Below are positions 50,670 through 59,287 of a stretch of DNA of 64,000 nt, in pieces; position 1 is the first letter of the stretch; each line of letters begins with the position of its first letter. Below the pieces are notes generated by a model. That model was not told the DNA's origin, ran no database searches, and worked only from the letters and a program-made list of their open reading frames with translations. The translations under genes were made by a program, and so were the position numbers. Origin of the DNA: Pontiella desulfatans (GTDB taxonomy: Bacteria; Verrucomicrobiota; Kiritimatiellia; Kiritimatiellales; Pontiellaceae); the NCBI RefSeq assembly GCF_900890425.1, contig NZ_CAAHFG010000001.1, positions 2,294,001-2,358,000 on the forward strand. Direction: 5' to 3'.

Positions 50670-52220
50670 CTATTCCTTCGATTTCTTGTTGCTCATCGAA
50701 ATGATTCGCAAGTCGGTCTTAACACCGGGAATGGCCAGTTCCGGAACCGGCCCTTTCGCCTCCTGCTCTTTCAGGTAGTTGATCCAATAGCGCTCACTCT
50801 TGGTGATGTCCGAATCCTCGTTGATCATCAGCGGGCGGCAGACATCCCACCATTCCCCATAAAGCTTCAGCATCCGCTCCAAAACCTCGGGGTGCTGCTT
50901 GCTGACATCCGATGATTCACCGGGATCCTTTACGATATCGCAAAGAACCGGGCCTTTCTTCATATCCTGAGTCACCGTTAGGCGCCATTGCTCGTTGCGC
51001 ACGGCAAACGTGCGGAACTTGTTGTTGTCCGCGCCTGGGTTCTTTCGGTGCTTTTCATGCTTGGAAGCCGGATTGCCCCAACGTCCTGTGTGGTAGAACA
51101 TCGTCCGGTTTTCCCACGGCGCATTGGGATCTTCCAACAGAGGCAACAGGCTTTTTCCGTTCAGCGACAAGTCACTCACATCGGCACCGGCTAGATCGGC
51201 AAAGGTGGGTAGCAAGTCGAAATGACGTGCCAACGTATCGATGTCGCGCCCGGCTTCGGTTTTTCCCGGCCAACGGATAAAGAACGGCACGCGCGAACCG
51301 CCCTCGGTCACACTGGTCTTCCCGCCCTTCATTCCGGCGTTGTAGACCGAGCTGGCAACGGAACCGTTGTCCGTCATGAAAATAAGGATGGTGTCCTTGG
51401 CCAGCCCCCACTCATCGAGCTTCTCCATCAACAGCCCCATATTGTCATCAATATTGCTGATCATGGCAAAAAACCCGGTCTTCCCTTTGGCCTTCGGGTC
51501 ATTCTCCGCATACTCATACATTTTCGCATATTTTTCAGGAGCGCTCCACGGGCCGTGGGGTGCGTTGGGAAAGATGCAGGCAAAGAACGGTTTGCCCGCT
51601 TCATGCTCCTGCTTCATCCACTGCATGGCCTGGCCGAAGAATACATCGGTGCAGAAGCCGCGCGTCTGGACAAACTGACCGTTATGACGAATCAACATGT
51701 CATGGTAGGAGCCGTTGCTGCGGATTCCGCTCGAACCGGCAATACCGCCGCCATGAATCAGGGACTCGGTAAACCCACGATTGTGCGGCTGATACGGATC
51801 CGCATCGCCCAGATGCCACTTGCCGAAAATCCCGGTGCTGTAGCCGGCATCCCGCATCACCTCGGGCATCGTCTTTTTGTCCAGCGCCATCAGGTCGCGG
51901 TGGAAAATCGTGTGCGTGACCCCCACCTTGAACGGGTGGACGCCCGACATGATCCCTGCCCGCGTCGGCGCACAGCTCGAACTGACATGGAAGTCCTCGA
52001 AGCGCGTACTCTGCTCGCGGAACCTGTCGATGTGCGGCGTTTTAATGTATGGATGACCGTTGCAGCTCAAGTCCCCATAGCCCTGATCATCCGTCATGAC
52101 TACGATGATATTGGGCCGTTGCCCACCCCATATCGTAGTACCCCTGTTCTGTTCATTGGCCAGCAACTCCGGGGCACAGCCTGCGCAGGCAACGACGAAA
52201 CACAACAACCCTTTATTCAT
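50670..52220 (-). CDS. Secreted sulfatase, C-A-P-T-R type
   Basis: 516 residues, with AAGAAGG before the ATG at 52220. The N-terminus is a signal peptide; CAGCAP could be a lipobox. NIIVVMTDDQGYGDLSCNG, formylglycine site Cys83 in SSSCAPTRAGIMSG, IFGKWHLGDADPYQPHNRG, DTILIFMTDNGS, DIVKDPGESSDVSKQ. It is not close to copies A and B, so a different sulfate position or glycan is likely. It runs against regulator pair 2, with only the GH97 fossil between. The upstream neighbour is the decayed GH116 gene. Confidence 0.95.
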   Translation of the reverse strand: MNKGLLCFVVACAGCAPELLANEQNRGTTIWGGQRPNIIVVMTDDQGYGDLSCNGHPYIKTPHIDRFREQSTRFEDFHVSSSCAPTRAGIMSGVHPFKVGVTHTIFHRDLMALDKKTMPEVMRDAGYSTGIFGKWHLGDADPYQPHNRGFTESLIHGGGIAGSSGIRSNGSYHDMLIRHNGQFVQTRGFCTDVFFGQAMQWMKQEHEAGKPFFACIFPNAPHGPWSAPEKYAKMYEYAENDPKAKGKTGFFAMISNIDDNMGLLMEKLDEWGLAKDTILIFMTDNGSVASSVYNAGMKGGKTSVTEGGSRVPFFIRWPGKTEAGRDIDTLARHFDLLPTFADLAGADVSDLSLNGKSLLPLLEDPNAPWENRTMFYHTGRWGNPASKHEKHRKNPGADNNKFRTFAVRNEQWRLTVTQDMKKGPVLCDIVKDPGESSDVSKQHPEVLERMLKLYGEWWDVCRPLMINEDSDITKSERYWINYLKEQEAKGPVPELAIPGVKTDLRIISMSNKKSKE

Positions 52221-52252
52221 AACAACCTTCTTGTTTTTTAAACTTCATATCT

Positions 52253-53201
52253 TTAATGGAGTTCCACTGTCAATACCTCGCCGGAAGTCATGGAAACCGG
52301 CTCAATGAATTCAATGGCGATGCCGTTTTCCCGGTTCACCCATTCGGCCGTCAACGGCTTCCCGCCCAGCATCACCGTCGCCTTCGTGCAATTCGCACCG
52401 CGAGGATTCAAGCGAAGTGTTTTCAACGAAGGGAGCCCCAGTTGACGACGAGTTCCGACTTCATTTAACCTCCATTAATCCGTTGGCTGAAGGTGCCCCA
52501 CCCTTCAGCCGCCGTGAACGGTGCACGGAAATTTTCGGGTTGGATGACGGGACCGAATCCCATCACTCCGGCGGGACCATCATATTCAAAACCACATGCC
52601 GCGAGAAACACAGCGTAAGACGACATGGCCCGTGCATAGTGATCCGAACACTCGATTTCGTTGTAAGGATTCCGCTCTTCAGGACGATAGCGGTCATGGA
52701 TCGCACGGGTCACGGCCAGACCTTGCATGACCAATTCAGGAGTACCTTCAGCCACCATATGGGAAGCGGCCTGATATTCAAACCGCCATTGGGCCAAGTG
52801 CACATGATCAACGCGGAATCACCGGTCCATGCATAATATCGTCCTTCCGTGAAGGTTTTGCGGAAGGATTCAACGTCCGGCACAAAGTTGTGTTTCCACA
52901 GCGTATTCAAGGCAGACTGCATATGCTCCTTGTTATACAATCGAACCAGCCCAAGCTGGTTGGCCCAGAACTGTCCAATCACCTGATCAACATAAACGCC
53001 CGGCCCCACACCAATGGCCTTCGGATACGCCGGTTCCTCTTCCTGTACGTAGTATTCGCCGTTATACAGCATCGCGATACCTTTGCTGCCTTTTTCGTAC
53101 AGGCCGTGAAGCACCTCACCCTCCCGGTCGGACAAATCAAATTCATTCTGAACAGGCAGTTTCTCTTTAGTGATCATCCAATTTCCACCAAACTCTTCTG
53201 C
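52253..53201 (-). pseudogene. Decayed GH116-type beta-glucosidase, C-terminal part only
   Basis: The pieces are in order but in different frames. The first (to about 52790) reads GVYVDQVIGQFWANQLGLV and RYYAWTGDSALIMCTWPNGG. The second, after a frameshift, reads FEYQAASHMVAEG, HDRYRPEERNPYNEIECSDHYARAM and FGPVIQPENFRAPFTAAEGW. The third, after about 52460, reads KTLRLNPRGANCTKATVML and EFIEPVSMTSGEVLTVELH. These match the C-terminal catalytic region of GH116 enzymes (DUF608 type). The N-terminal two-thirds is missing, so the gene is dead. The frame stops upstream at 53204. Confidence 0.75.
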
Positions 53202-53245
53202 TCATATCGATCCCTGAGTTTTCGAGCGTTAAGATCTCCAGCTTG

Positions 53246-53885
53246 CTAGTCCTGCCGGATTTCAACCTTGATGAACATCGCGGACTCATCGGCCTCGTAA
53301 CGATTGGTGACGGGTTCGTAGCCATTGTCCTCAGGCCCGACGAGGATTTGATCCTGCCGATTGGTGTAGCCGGCGGAATCCAGCAAGTCCTCGGAATCAA
53401 TCAGCCAATAGGATATGTCCTCCGTTTCATAATCCGTCAGGCGATAATGGATATATTCAAAGTAGGTGGTCCCGCCGTCGCTCACGGTACCGACGGATTC
53501 TCGCGAACCGGCATCGGCACTGGTTGGATCCATCCCCAGCGCGTATTCCGCCAGGTTATCGTAGCCATCACCCTCCGCATCGGCATTGGCCAAAGCGTCG
53601 TCGCCGCTCAATCCATACTCGGAAGCCCAGCTATCATAGGGCGTCTCGACGAGGGACGTGACGTCGCCATGCAGCGTCACCTTATCGATCATCGCAAGCG
53701 TGGCGCCCGTGGAGGTAGTTCCCCGGCCCCAGGCATAGATGCGGAAGGTCGTCGGCTCGCTCAGGTTTTGGTACGCGCTTCCAGACAGATCGACACTCAC
53801 CGACTGATACGTGATGGATTGACCGATGGTGGAGATGGTCGTCGAACTTCCGATCAGGTTGCCCGCTCTATCTGCGCTTCGCTTG
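53246..53885 (-). pseudogene. C-terminal fragment of a large exoprotein
   Basis: About 210 codons without a start or signal peptide. It contains TTFRIYAWGRG and DKVTLHGDV, like the region before the last shared domain of the 1753-residue protein. It then has the EYALGMDPTSADAGS calcium-binding-type repeat and ends KVEIRQD, like the 1245-residue protein. The frame begins abruptly beside the sulfatase stop at 53894. It is probably the end of a gene cut by a deletion, and abuts the GH116 remnant, so 52.2-53.9 kb is a scar region. Confidence 0.65.
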
Positions 53886-53893
53886 CGGGCGAG

Positions 53894-55255
53894 CTACTTT
53901 GTTCCTGACAGCTCGCTCTGGACCTCGGCAAGCCGCTTCGCGAGGGCTTCCGTTTTTTCCGGATACTGTTTCGCCAGGTTTTTCTTTTCGCCCACATCTT
54001 CGGCAAGGTTAAACAGCTGGTCTCTCTTTTTGTCGTACACATATTTCCAGTCGCCGACCCGAATCGCCTGACCTCGATAAAGGTACCAGTCCCGTTCCGG
54101 AATATTCTTAAAGTCCCCTTTGAGGAGCGAGCGGATATCCAGCCCGTCAATCGGCCGATCAGACGGAACTGCAACATCAGCCAGCGCGGCAAAGGTCGGA
54201 AACAGATCCAGCGTCGAGGTCTGCACATCGCACTCCACACCGGCCGGCACCGTGCCCGGCTGCCATGCGATACACGGCACGCGGCATCCTCCTTCATAGG
54301 CCGTGAATTTTCCATCACGGAGCGGGCCGGAACTGCCGCCGTGCTCTTTGCCCCCCAGATAGGGCCCGTTGTCGGAAGTAAAAATGACCAGCGTATTTTT
54401 ATCCAATCCATTTTTCTTCAGTGTGTTCAGGATCTGCCCAACAGACCAGTCCAGCTCCTCGATCACATCACCGTAAAGGCCGCGCTCCGTTTTTCCCTTG
54501 AATTCTTCGGTGGCATACAGCGGCACATGCGGCATCGCGTGTGCTAGGTAGAGGAAAAACGGCTGCTCTTTATTCACCGTAATGAACGCCTGCGCCTTTT
54601 CGGTGTAGCGTTTGGTCAGCGTCGCCTGATCAACCGGCCATTCAATCACTTCTGTTCCCGCCATCAGTGGAACCTGATTGTGGTATTTTTTCTTACCGCC
54701 TTCCAGATAGTTTTCGCGGGTCATCCCCTCGTTAAACACAATGTTGTCTGCCAGCGGTGTTTCCGGTGCCTGCCACATGTCGTTGCTGTAAGGAATGCCA
54801 TAATACAGATCAAACCCTTGCGCTGTCGGCAGGAATTTGGCCCGATGGCCAAGGTGCCACTTGCCGATCAATGCGGTCTGGTAGCCCTTTTCTTTCAGCA
54901 GTTCAGCAATCGTGATTTCCGACGGCGGCATGCCGCCTTTGCTGTGGGGAAAATAGACTTTATTATCGTGCCCCCAGCGCTGGGCAAAGCGCCCGGTCAG
55001 CAGCCCGGCACGCGAAGGCGTGCAGACGGAACTCGACGTTGAAAAGTCCGTAAACCGTATGCCCTGCTTCGCCATGCGGTCCAGCTCCGGCGTTTCATAG
55101 CCCTCGGCACCATAGCACCCCAGATCGCCATAGCCCATGTCATCCGCATAGATGATGATAAAGTTGGGCTGTCCTTCAGCGAAAATTGAAACATGGCCAA
55201 CAATGGCCATTGCGATACTTACTTTAAGAAAAGCTCTCATTTGCATCTCTCTCAT
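53894..55255 (-). CDS. Secreted sulfatase, C-T-P-S-R type
   Basis: 453 residues from the ATG at 55255, which overlaps the stop of the GH172-type gene (ATGA); the ATG at 55240 (MRAFLKVSIAMAIVG) is an alternative. Signal peptide to about residue 26, FIIIYADDMGYGDLGCYG, canonical site Cys78 in SSVCTPSRAGLLTGRF, LIGKWHLGHRAKFLP, LVIFTSDNGPYLGG. The sequence is of the aryl/GalNAc-sulfatase-like type, with KHGG-type loop EHGGSSGPLRDGK. Translationally coupled to the GH172-type enzyme, so both probably act on one substrate. Confidence 0.95.
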   Translation of the reverse strand: MREMQMRAFLKVSIAMAIVGHVSIFAEGQPNFIIIYADDMGYGDLGCYGAEGYETPELDRMAKQGIRFTDFSTSSSVCTPSRAGLLTGRFAQRWGHDNKVYFPHSKGGMPPSEITIAELLKEKGYQTALIGKWHLGHRAKFLPTAQGFDLYYGIPYSNDMWQAPETPLADNIVFNEGMTRENYLEGGKKKYHNQVPLMAGTEVIEWPVDQATLTKRYTEKAQAFITVNKEQPFFLYLAHAMPHVPLYATEEFKGKTERGLYGDVIEELDWSVGQILNTLKKNGLDKNTLVIFTSDNGPYLGGKEHGGSSGPLRDGKFTAYEGGCRVPCIAWQPGTVPAGVECDVQTSTLDLFPTFAALADVAVPSDRPIDGLDIRSLLKGDFKNIPERDWYLYRGQAIRVGDWKYVYDKKRDQLFNLAEDVGEKKNLAKQYPEKTEALAKRLAEVQSELSGTK

Positions 55256-57327
55256 TTGTTGGATTTACAAACTACGTTATCGAGACCGAAGAACGTGCCT
55301 TCACTTTTCGGTTTTTTTCCGACGACTTCCACGCGCAGAACGTACGCGCCTTCAACCGGCTCGAAGGTCCCCAACTCAATCGGCTTGGCCGCGACCGGTT
55401 TGGCGGCATACAGATCCACATCCCCTCCCGCCGGATTTCCGTTCACCGTAAAACGCAACGTAGCGAAGTTATCGCTTTTTGTAGCGTACAGGATCAGCTT
55501 TTGTGCAACCGCATCGGAGGCCGGGATCTTAAACTCCACGGCGTCGCCAACCGCCAACCCTTTGTACAGCACGTGATCATTTTCGTTCCAGCTGCCTTTA
55601 TATTTTTTAAGATTCTGGGGCATCTGCTCCAGATGCGGAGGTGCGTAAACGAGCTTCATCTTTTCAAATTCAACCGCACCATCGAACGGCGAGGCGATTT
55701 TCTCTGGTATCCGCGGCACAGCGATCGCCTCTTCCGGGTCCGGCTTACGGTTCGAGGTGGTCGTTGCATCGCCATACCAATAGACGCCCACGCCATAGCC
55801 CATATCGCACTCCGTCCACGTCCAAACCTCCATATCGAGCTGGAGCGAACGAGCAAACGGCATGGTATCCAGCGACCGCGAACGGGTTTCCGTGCTATAT
55901 CCCTGGGTATTGCGTTCGCCCACAGCGGTTTTGCGATTCAGCTTGTTATATTTATGACTCATCGGCTGGGCCTGAAAAGGATGCTCATAAAAGTCCGTAC
56001 TGCGGCCGCCCCATGAGTAGGCATAATAATCTTCCGTGCCGGTGCCGAAGATGGAAGGGAAGTCCTCTCCATCCACCCAGATTTTGGCATCACCTTCGCC
56101 CCACCAATCATCCGTCGGGTTCATGACCGTGAGCGTATCGCCGACATAGACGCCGCGCCCTTTAAGCGTCACATAGTTCCAGTCCGAATAAGGACGGGTG
56201 TGCACCGGATACTGCCCACGCCACGCCGCGTTGAAATACATGGAACGCTCATCCCATGTCCACGCGCCCCTCTTAACCGACACCTGCGCATCGATCGGTT
56301 CGTCATTCAAATTAACGAGCGAAACTTTCGCGGACTGTTTGTAGGGCATCACCCAGCGGCAACTCATGGTTCCATCCTCCGCCACCGTGCGATACCACCC
56401 CTGAACCGGGTTCAGCCCAATGCCGGACCCGAAGAAATCACCGATCGGACACCAAACGGTTTCCATTCCATCAAACTCCATTTTCAGAATGGTCTTACGG
56501 GTTACGTCCATATTTTCATAGCTCCCCAGTTTCACGCTTAGCTCGCGAATCGATCCGACGCCAGAGGGAAGCTCCAGCTGCTTTTCAGCTTTCGGATCGA
56601 GCTGAGCAGTGAACCCAACAGGCTGAGCGGTTCTTCCAATGGTTGGACTCAGCAGAGTTTTCCCGACGGTTGCAGTCAGCGGTTTCAACGCTTCAAAATC
56701 CTCCATCGTAAAGGACTTCACGGGAGTGCCTTCATCGTATTCACGATAGGTAAAAATATAATAGTGCGGCAAATGATCCAGCGTCACCTTGCAACTTCTC
56801 GCATAGGGGATCGGGAAAAAATTCACAGACGAACGCAGGGATGTGTGACCAAAGGGATATGGAATGAGCCCTGTGCCATCGAACAGGCCCAATTTATTGC
56901 CGACCAGCACCGGCTCGGCAGAACCATCGATGTAAATTCGCAGGGTCACATCGGAAGTACCTTTTTCAGGACTTTCCCACGGCATCCAGCTGCGAACAAT
57001 CACACCGGGTCCCGAATGATCCATCATCACCCATTCCTTGCGACCATTATTTTCTTCAACGCGAACAAAATTATGATCATTGGGGCCGCTGTTATAGTCA
57101 TGATTTTTAAACCAGTTCTTTGGTTCATCCGGCGTCGTGGATTCCCGGCTGTAACTGCTGGTCTGCTTCAGTCTGAAATTTTTTTCTGGAAAACGTGCCA
57201 CCGATTCGTGATCCACCATTTCGGTCAACAATGACTCGATAGTTACGCTCTCTTCTGCCTGTACAGAAAACACTGACAGTACCGTAGCGGCACACAACAG
57301 GCTCATGGTTTTAAAATATTTATTCAT
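55252..57327 (-). CDS. GH172 (DUF2961) family glycoside hydrolase, secreted
   Basis: 691 residues, with AAGGAG before the ATG at 57327. Signal peptide 1-24. DUF2961 core: MMDHSGPGVIVRSWMPWESP, RIYIDGSAEPVLVG, FFPIPYARSCKVTLDH, FPSIFGTGTEDYYAYSWGG and FARSLQLDMEVWTWTECDM. Known GH172 members act on fructofuranosyl or arabinofuranosyl linkages; the substrate here is unknown. The C-terminal 100 residues form a beta-sandwich (ASDAVAQKLILYATKSDNF). First gene of a pair with the C-T-P-S-R sulfatase. A repeat hairpin lies upstream. Confidence 0.88.
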   Translation of the reverse strand: MNKYFKTMSLLCAATVLSVFSVQAEESVTIESLLTEMVDHESVARFPEKNFRLKQTSSYSRESTTPDEPKNWFKNHDYNSGPNDHNFVRVEENNGRKEWVMMDHSGPGVIVRSWMPWESPEKGTSDVTLRIYIDGSAEPVLVGNKLGLFDGTGLIPYPFGHTSLRSSVNFFPIPYARSCKVTLDHLPHYYIFTYREYDEGTPVKSFTMEDFEALKPLTATVGKTLLSPTIGRTAQPVGFTAQLDPKAEKQLELPSGVGSIRELSVKLGSYENMDVTRKTILKMEFDGMETVWCPIGDFFGSGIGLNPVQGWYRTVAEDGTMSCRWVMPYKQSAKVSLVNLNDEPIDAQVSVKRGAWTWDERSMYFNAAWRGQYPVHTRPYSDWNYVTLKGRGVYVGDTLTVMNPTDDWWGEGDAKIWVDGEDFPSIFGTGTEDYYAYSWGGRSTDFYEHPFQAQPMSHKYNKLNRKTAVGERNTQGYSTETRSRSLDTMPFARSLQLDMEVWTWTECDMGYGVGVYWYGDATTTSNRKPDPEEAIAVPRIPEKIASPFDGAVEFEKMKLVYAPPHLEQMPQNLKKYKGSWNENDHVLYKGLAVGDAVEFKIPASDAVAQKLILYATKSDNFATLRFTVNGNPAGGDVDLYAAKPVAAKPIELGTFEPVEGAYVLRVEVVGKKPKSEGTFFGLDNVVCKSNK

Positions 57328-57397
57328 TGAGTGACTCCTTATTTCTCAGGGGACTCGCACTTCCCGTTGTACCGACCTATGAATCTGGATTTTCTAC

Positions 57398-57444
57398 CAC
57401 AGAGCGCACAGAGACACTGAGAAAAAAAGCTCTGTGCCTCTGTG
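57398..57444. repeat. CACAGAG-type inverted repeat
   Basis: CACAGAGCGCACAGAG at 57398-57413 pairs with CTCTGTGCCTCTGTG at 57430-57444 through a 16-base loop that includes a run of A. It lies between the sulfatase stop at 57478 and the GH172-type start. I recall CACAGAG repeats as common intergenic elements in several bacterial groups. On the minus strand it could also end sulfatase transcripts. Confidence 0.5.
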
Positions 57445-57477
57445 CCCTCTAGCGAAGCGGGTGGTGAAAATGGTATT

Positions 57478-58920
57478 TTAATAATTTCCGCCCCCCTTAG
57501 ATTCCGTTGAAAGTGTGCGGCGTTGTGCGCCGAAGGTGCGGGCAAGTTCACTAAACGTATCGTGATCGCCGATATCCTGCTGTGCCTGTTTAGCCAGCTT
57601 CATCAGTTCGGCCACCTTTTCAGGATGCCGGTCCGCCACATCGGTGGTTTCGCTGATATCCACCTCCAGATCAAAAAGCATCGGTTTTTCAACCCGGATG
57701 ACGTCGTTCTTTTCCATATACGTTTGCCAGGAGGAGGCAATGCTCCCTTTCTCAGGTTCGGTATACGGTAGCATCAATTTCCATTGTCCATAACGCACCG
57801 CACGCAGACAGTCGTGTTGATAATAAAAATAGGGGCGATCCAGACGATCTGTTTCTCCATGGATCAACGCCGAAACATCCAGCCCGTCAATCACGCGATC
57901 CGACGGAGCCGTTCCGCCCGCCAGCTTCGCAAGCGTCGGCATCATATCAATGGTCGCCACCACGGCATCGCACTCGGTTCCGGCAGGCACCTTACCCGGG
58001 GCCCGGATGATGAAGGGCACACGCAGTCCGCCCTCCCACGCCGTCGTCTTCGCCCCGCGCAAGGGCTTGGCCGACCCGCCATGTTCCGCCCAGTTCGGCC
58101 CCATCGATTTCTTATGACCACCACTGCGGCCAAAATACCAGGGGCCGTTGTCACTGGTGTAAATGACATAGGTGTTTTGATCTACCCCCTCGTCCTTCAG
58201 CGCCTGCATCAGACGGCCGACATTCCAGTCGAGTTCCTCCACCGTATCGCCGTAAAGGCCGCCAGCCGATTTACCCTTAAACTCTTCCGACACAGCCAGC
58301 TTTACATGCGGCATGGTGTGCGCGAGATAAACGAAAAACGGCCTCTTCCGGTTACGTTTGATGAATGCAATCGCCTCATCCGTGTAACGCCGGGTCAGTT
58401 GGCTCATATCGGCCTTCGACTCAATCTTCTCACCATTGCGGAACAAGTCCACATAATGATCGTTGCTGGCGGGCGGACCGAACGAATAGTCAAACCCCTG
58501 ATGCGGCGGCAGCAATTCGACCTTATGCGTTCCCGGCTTGTGCCCGGCCAAATCCCACTTACCGAACATGCCCGTCGTATAGCCCTGCGTCTTCAGCACT
58601 TCGGCCAGGGTAATTTCCTCGAGATGCAGTTCGGGATGAACCGAATCCGGATTCGCATGCCGGGCGAGCCGCAGCGGATAGCACCCCGTCATCAGCGACG
58701 CGCGCGAAGGACCGCAGACCGTCTGGGCATAGAAACTGGTGAGCCGCATGCCCTCCTTCGCCATCTGGTCGATGTTCGGCGTTTTAATGGTCGGGGAACC
58801 GAAGCACCCCAAATCCTGATACCCTTGGTCGTCCGTAAAAATTAGAACAATGTTAGGAGCCTTCTCTGCACTCACGACTCCCAACAGGCCGACCAGCATC
58901 ATAAAAATAACATTCTTCAT
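57478..58920 (-). CDS. Secreted sulfatase, C-G-P-S-R type
   Basis: 480 residues, with AAGGAG before the ATG at 58920. Signal peptide 1-18, NIVLIFTDDQGYQDLGCFG, formylglycine site Cys69 in QTVCGPSRASLMTGCYPLR, MFGKWDLAGHKPGTH, YVIYTSDNGPWYFG, and EHGGSAKPLRGAK. Note GKWDL where most family members have GKWHL: the usual active-site His is Asp here, which may matter. Related in length and loops to the C-T-P-S-R sulfatase at 53894. Confidence 0.95.
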   Translation of the reverse strand: MKNVIFMMLVGLLGVVSAEKAPNIVLIFTDDQGYQDLGCFGSPTIKTPNIDQMAKEGMRLTSFYAQTVCGPSRASLMTGCYPLRLARHANPDSVHPELHLEEITLAEVLKTQGYTTGMFGKWDLAGHKPGTHKVELLPPHQGFDYSFGPPASNDHYVDLFRNGEKIESKADMSQLTRRYTDEAIAFIKRNRKRPFFVYLAHTMPHVKLAVSEEFKGKSAGGLYGDTVEELDWNVGRLMQALKDEGVDQNTYVIYTSDNGPWYFGRSGGHKKSMGPNWAEHGGSAKPLRGAKTTAWEGGLRVPFIIRAPGKVPAGTECDAVVATIDMMPTLAKLAGGTAPSDRVIDGLDVSALIHGETDRLDRPYFYYQHDCLRAVRYGQWKLMLPYTEPEKGSIASSWQTYMEKNDVIRVEKPMLFDLEVDISETTDVADRHPEKVAELMKLAKQAQQDIGDHDTFSELARTFGAQRRTLSTESKGGGNY

Positions 58921-58942
58921 TCAAACCACTCCTTATTTCGGG

Positions 58943-59281
58943 CTACTCGTCGAGATAGTAGATCCGGTAGAACTTAACGTCCTCAGCAATGGCATTCGTG
59001 ACCACAACCTCAGTTCCGCTTCCTGTAAAAGTCGTGATATTTCTCCAGGAATCATCTGTTAAATTTGTGCAGGTTTGCACATCGTACGTTATTCCCGAAA
59101 CCGTATCCCAGCTCAGCACCATTGCGGTTCCATTCGAGACAAAAGCCATGGACGCATCAGTCGGAATTTCCACAACAGGCTCAGGCACTTCAGTAAGGGT
59201 AAACGACACCCAATCTCCTATATCACAGGTCGTTCTCATTTTCACATTGCCCGAGCTGTCAACTCTTTCCCTTAAAACTGA
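58943..59281 (-). pseudogene. Orphan C-terminal domain (FYRI type)
   Basis: A frame without a convincing start between the beta-helix gene (stop at 59288) and the sulfatase. It reads VDSSGNVKMRTTCDIGDW, then VLSWDTVSGITYDVQTCTNL and ends FYRIYYLDE. This ending is the C-terminal domain used by other exoproteins here. The beta-helix protein just upstream lacks such a terminal domain. The piece is therefore either its frameshifted tail or the remnant of a deleted neighbour. Confidence 0.5.
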
Positions 59282-59287
59282 TCAGGT

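Noticed and set aside
50670-52220. Sulfatase called as a lipoprotein from CAGCAP
   Set aside because: The residues before the Cys (ACAG) are a possible but not clear lipobox, so it was left as a secreted protein.
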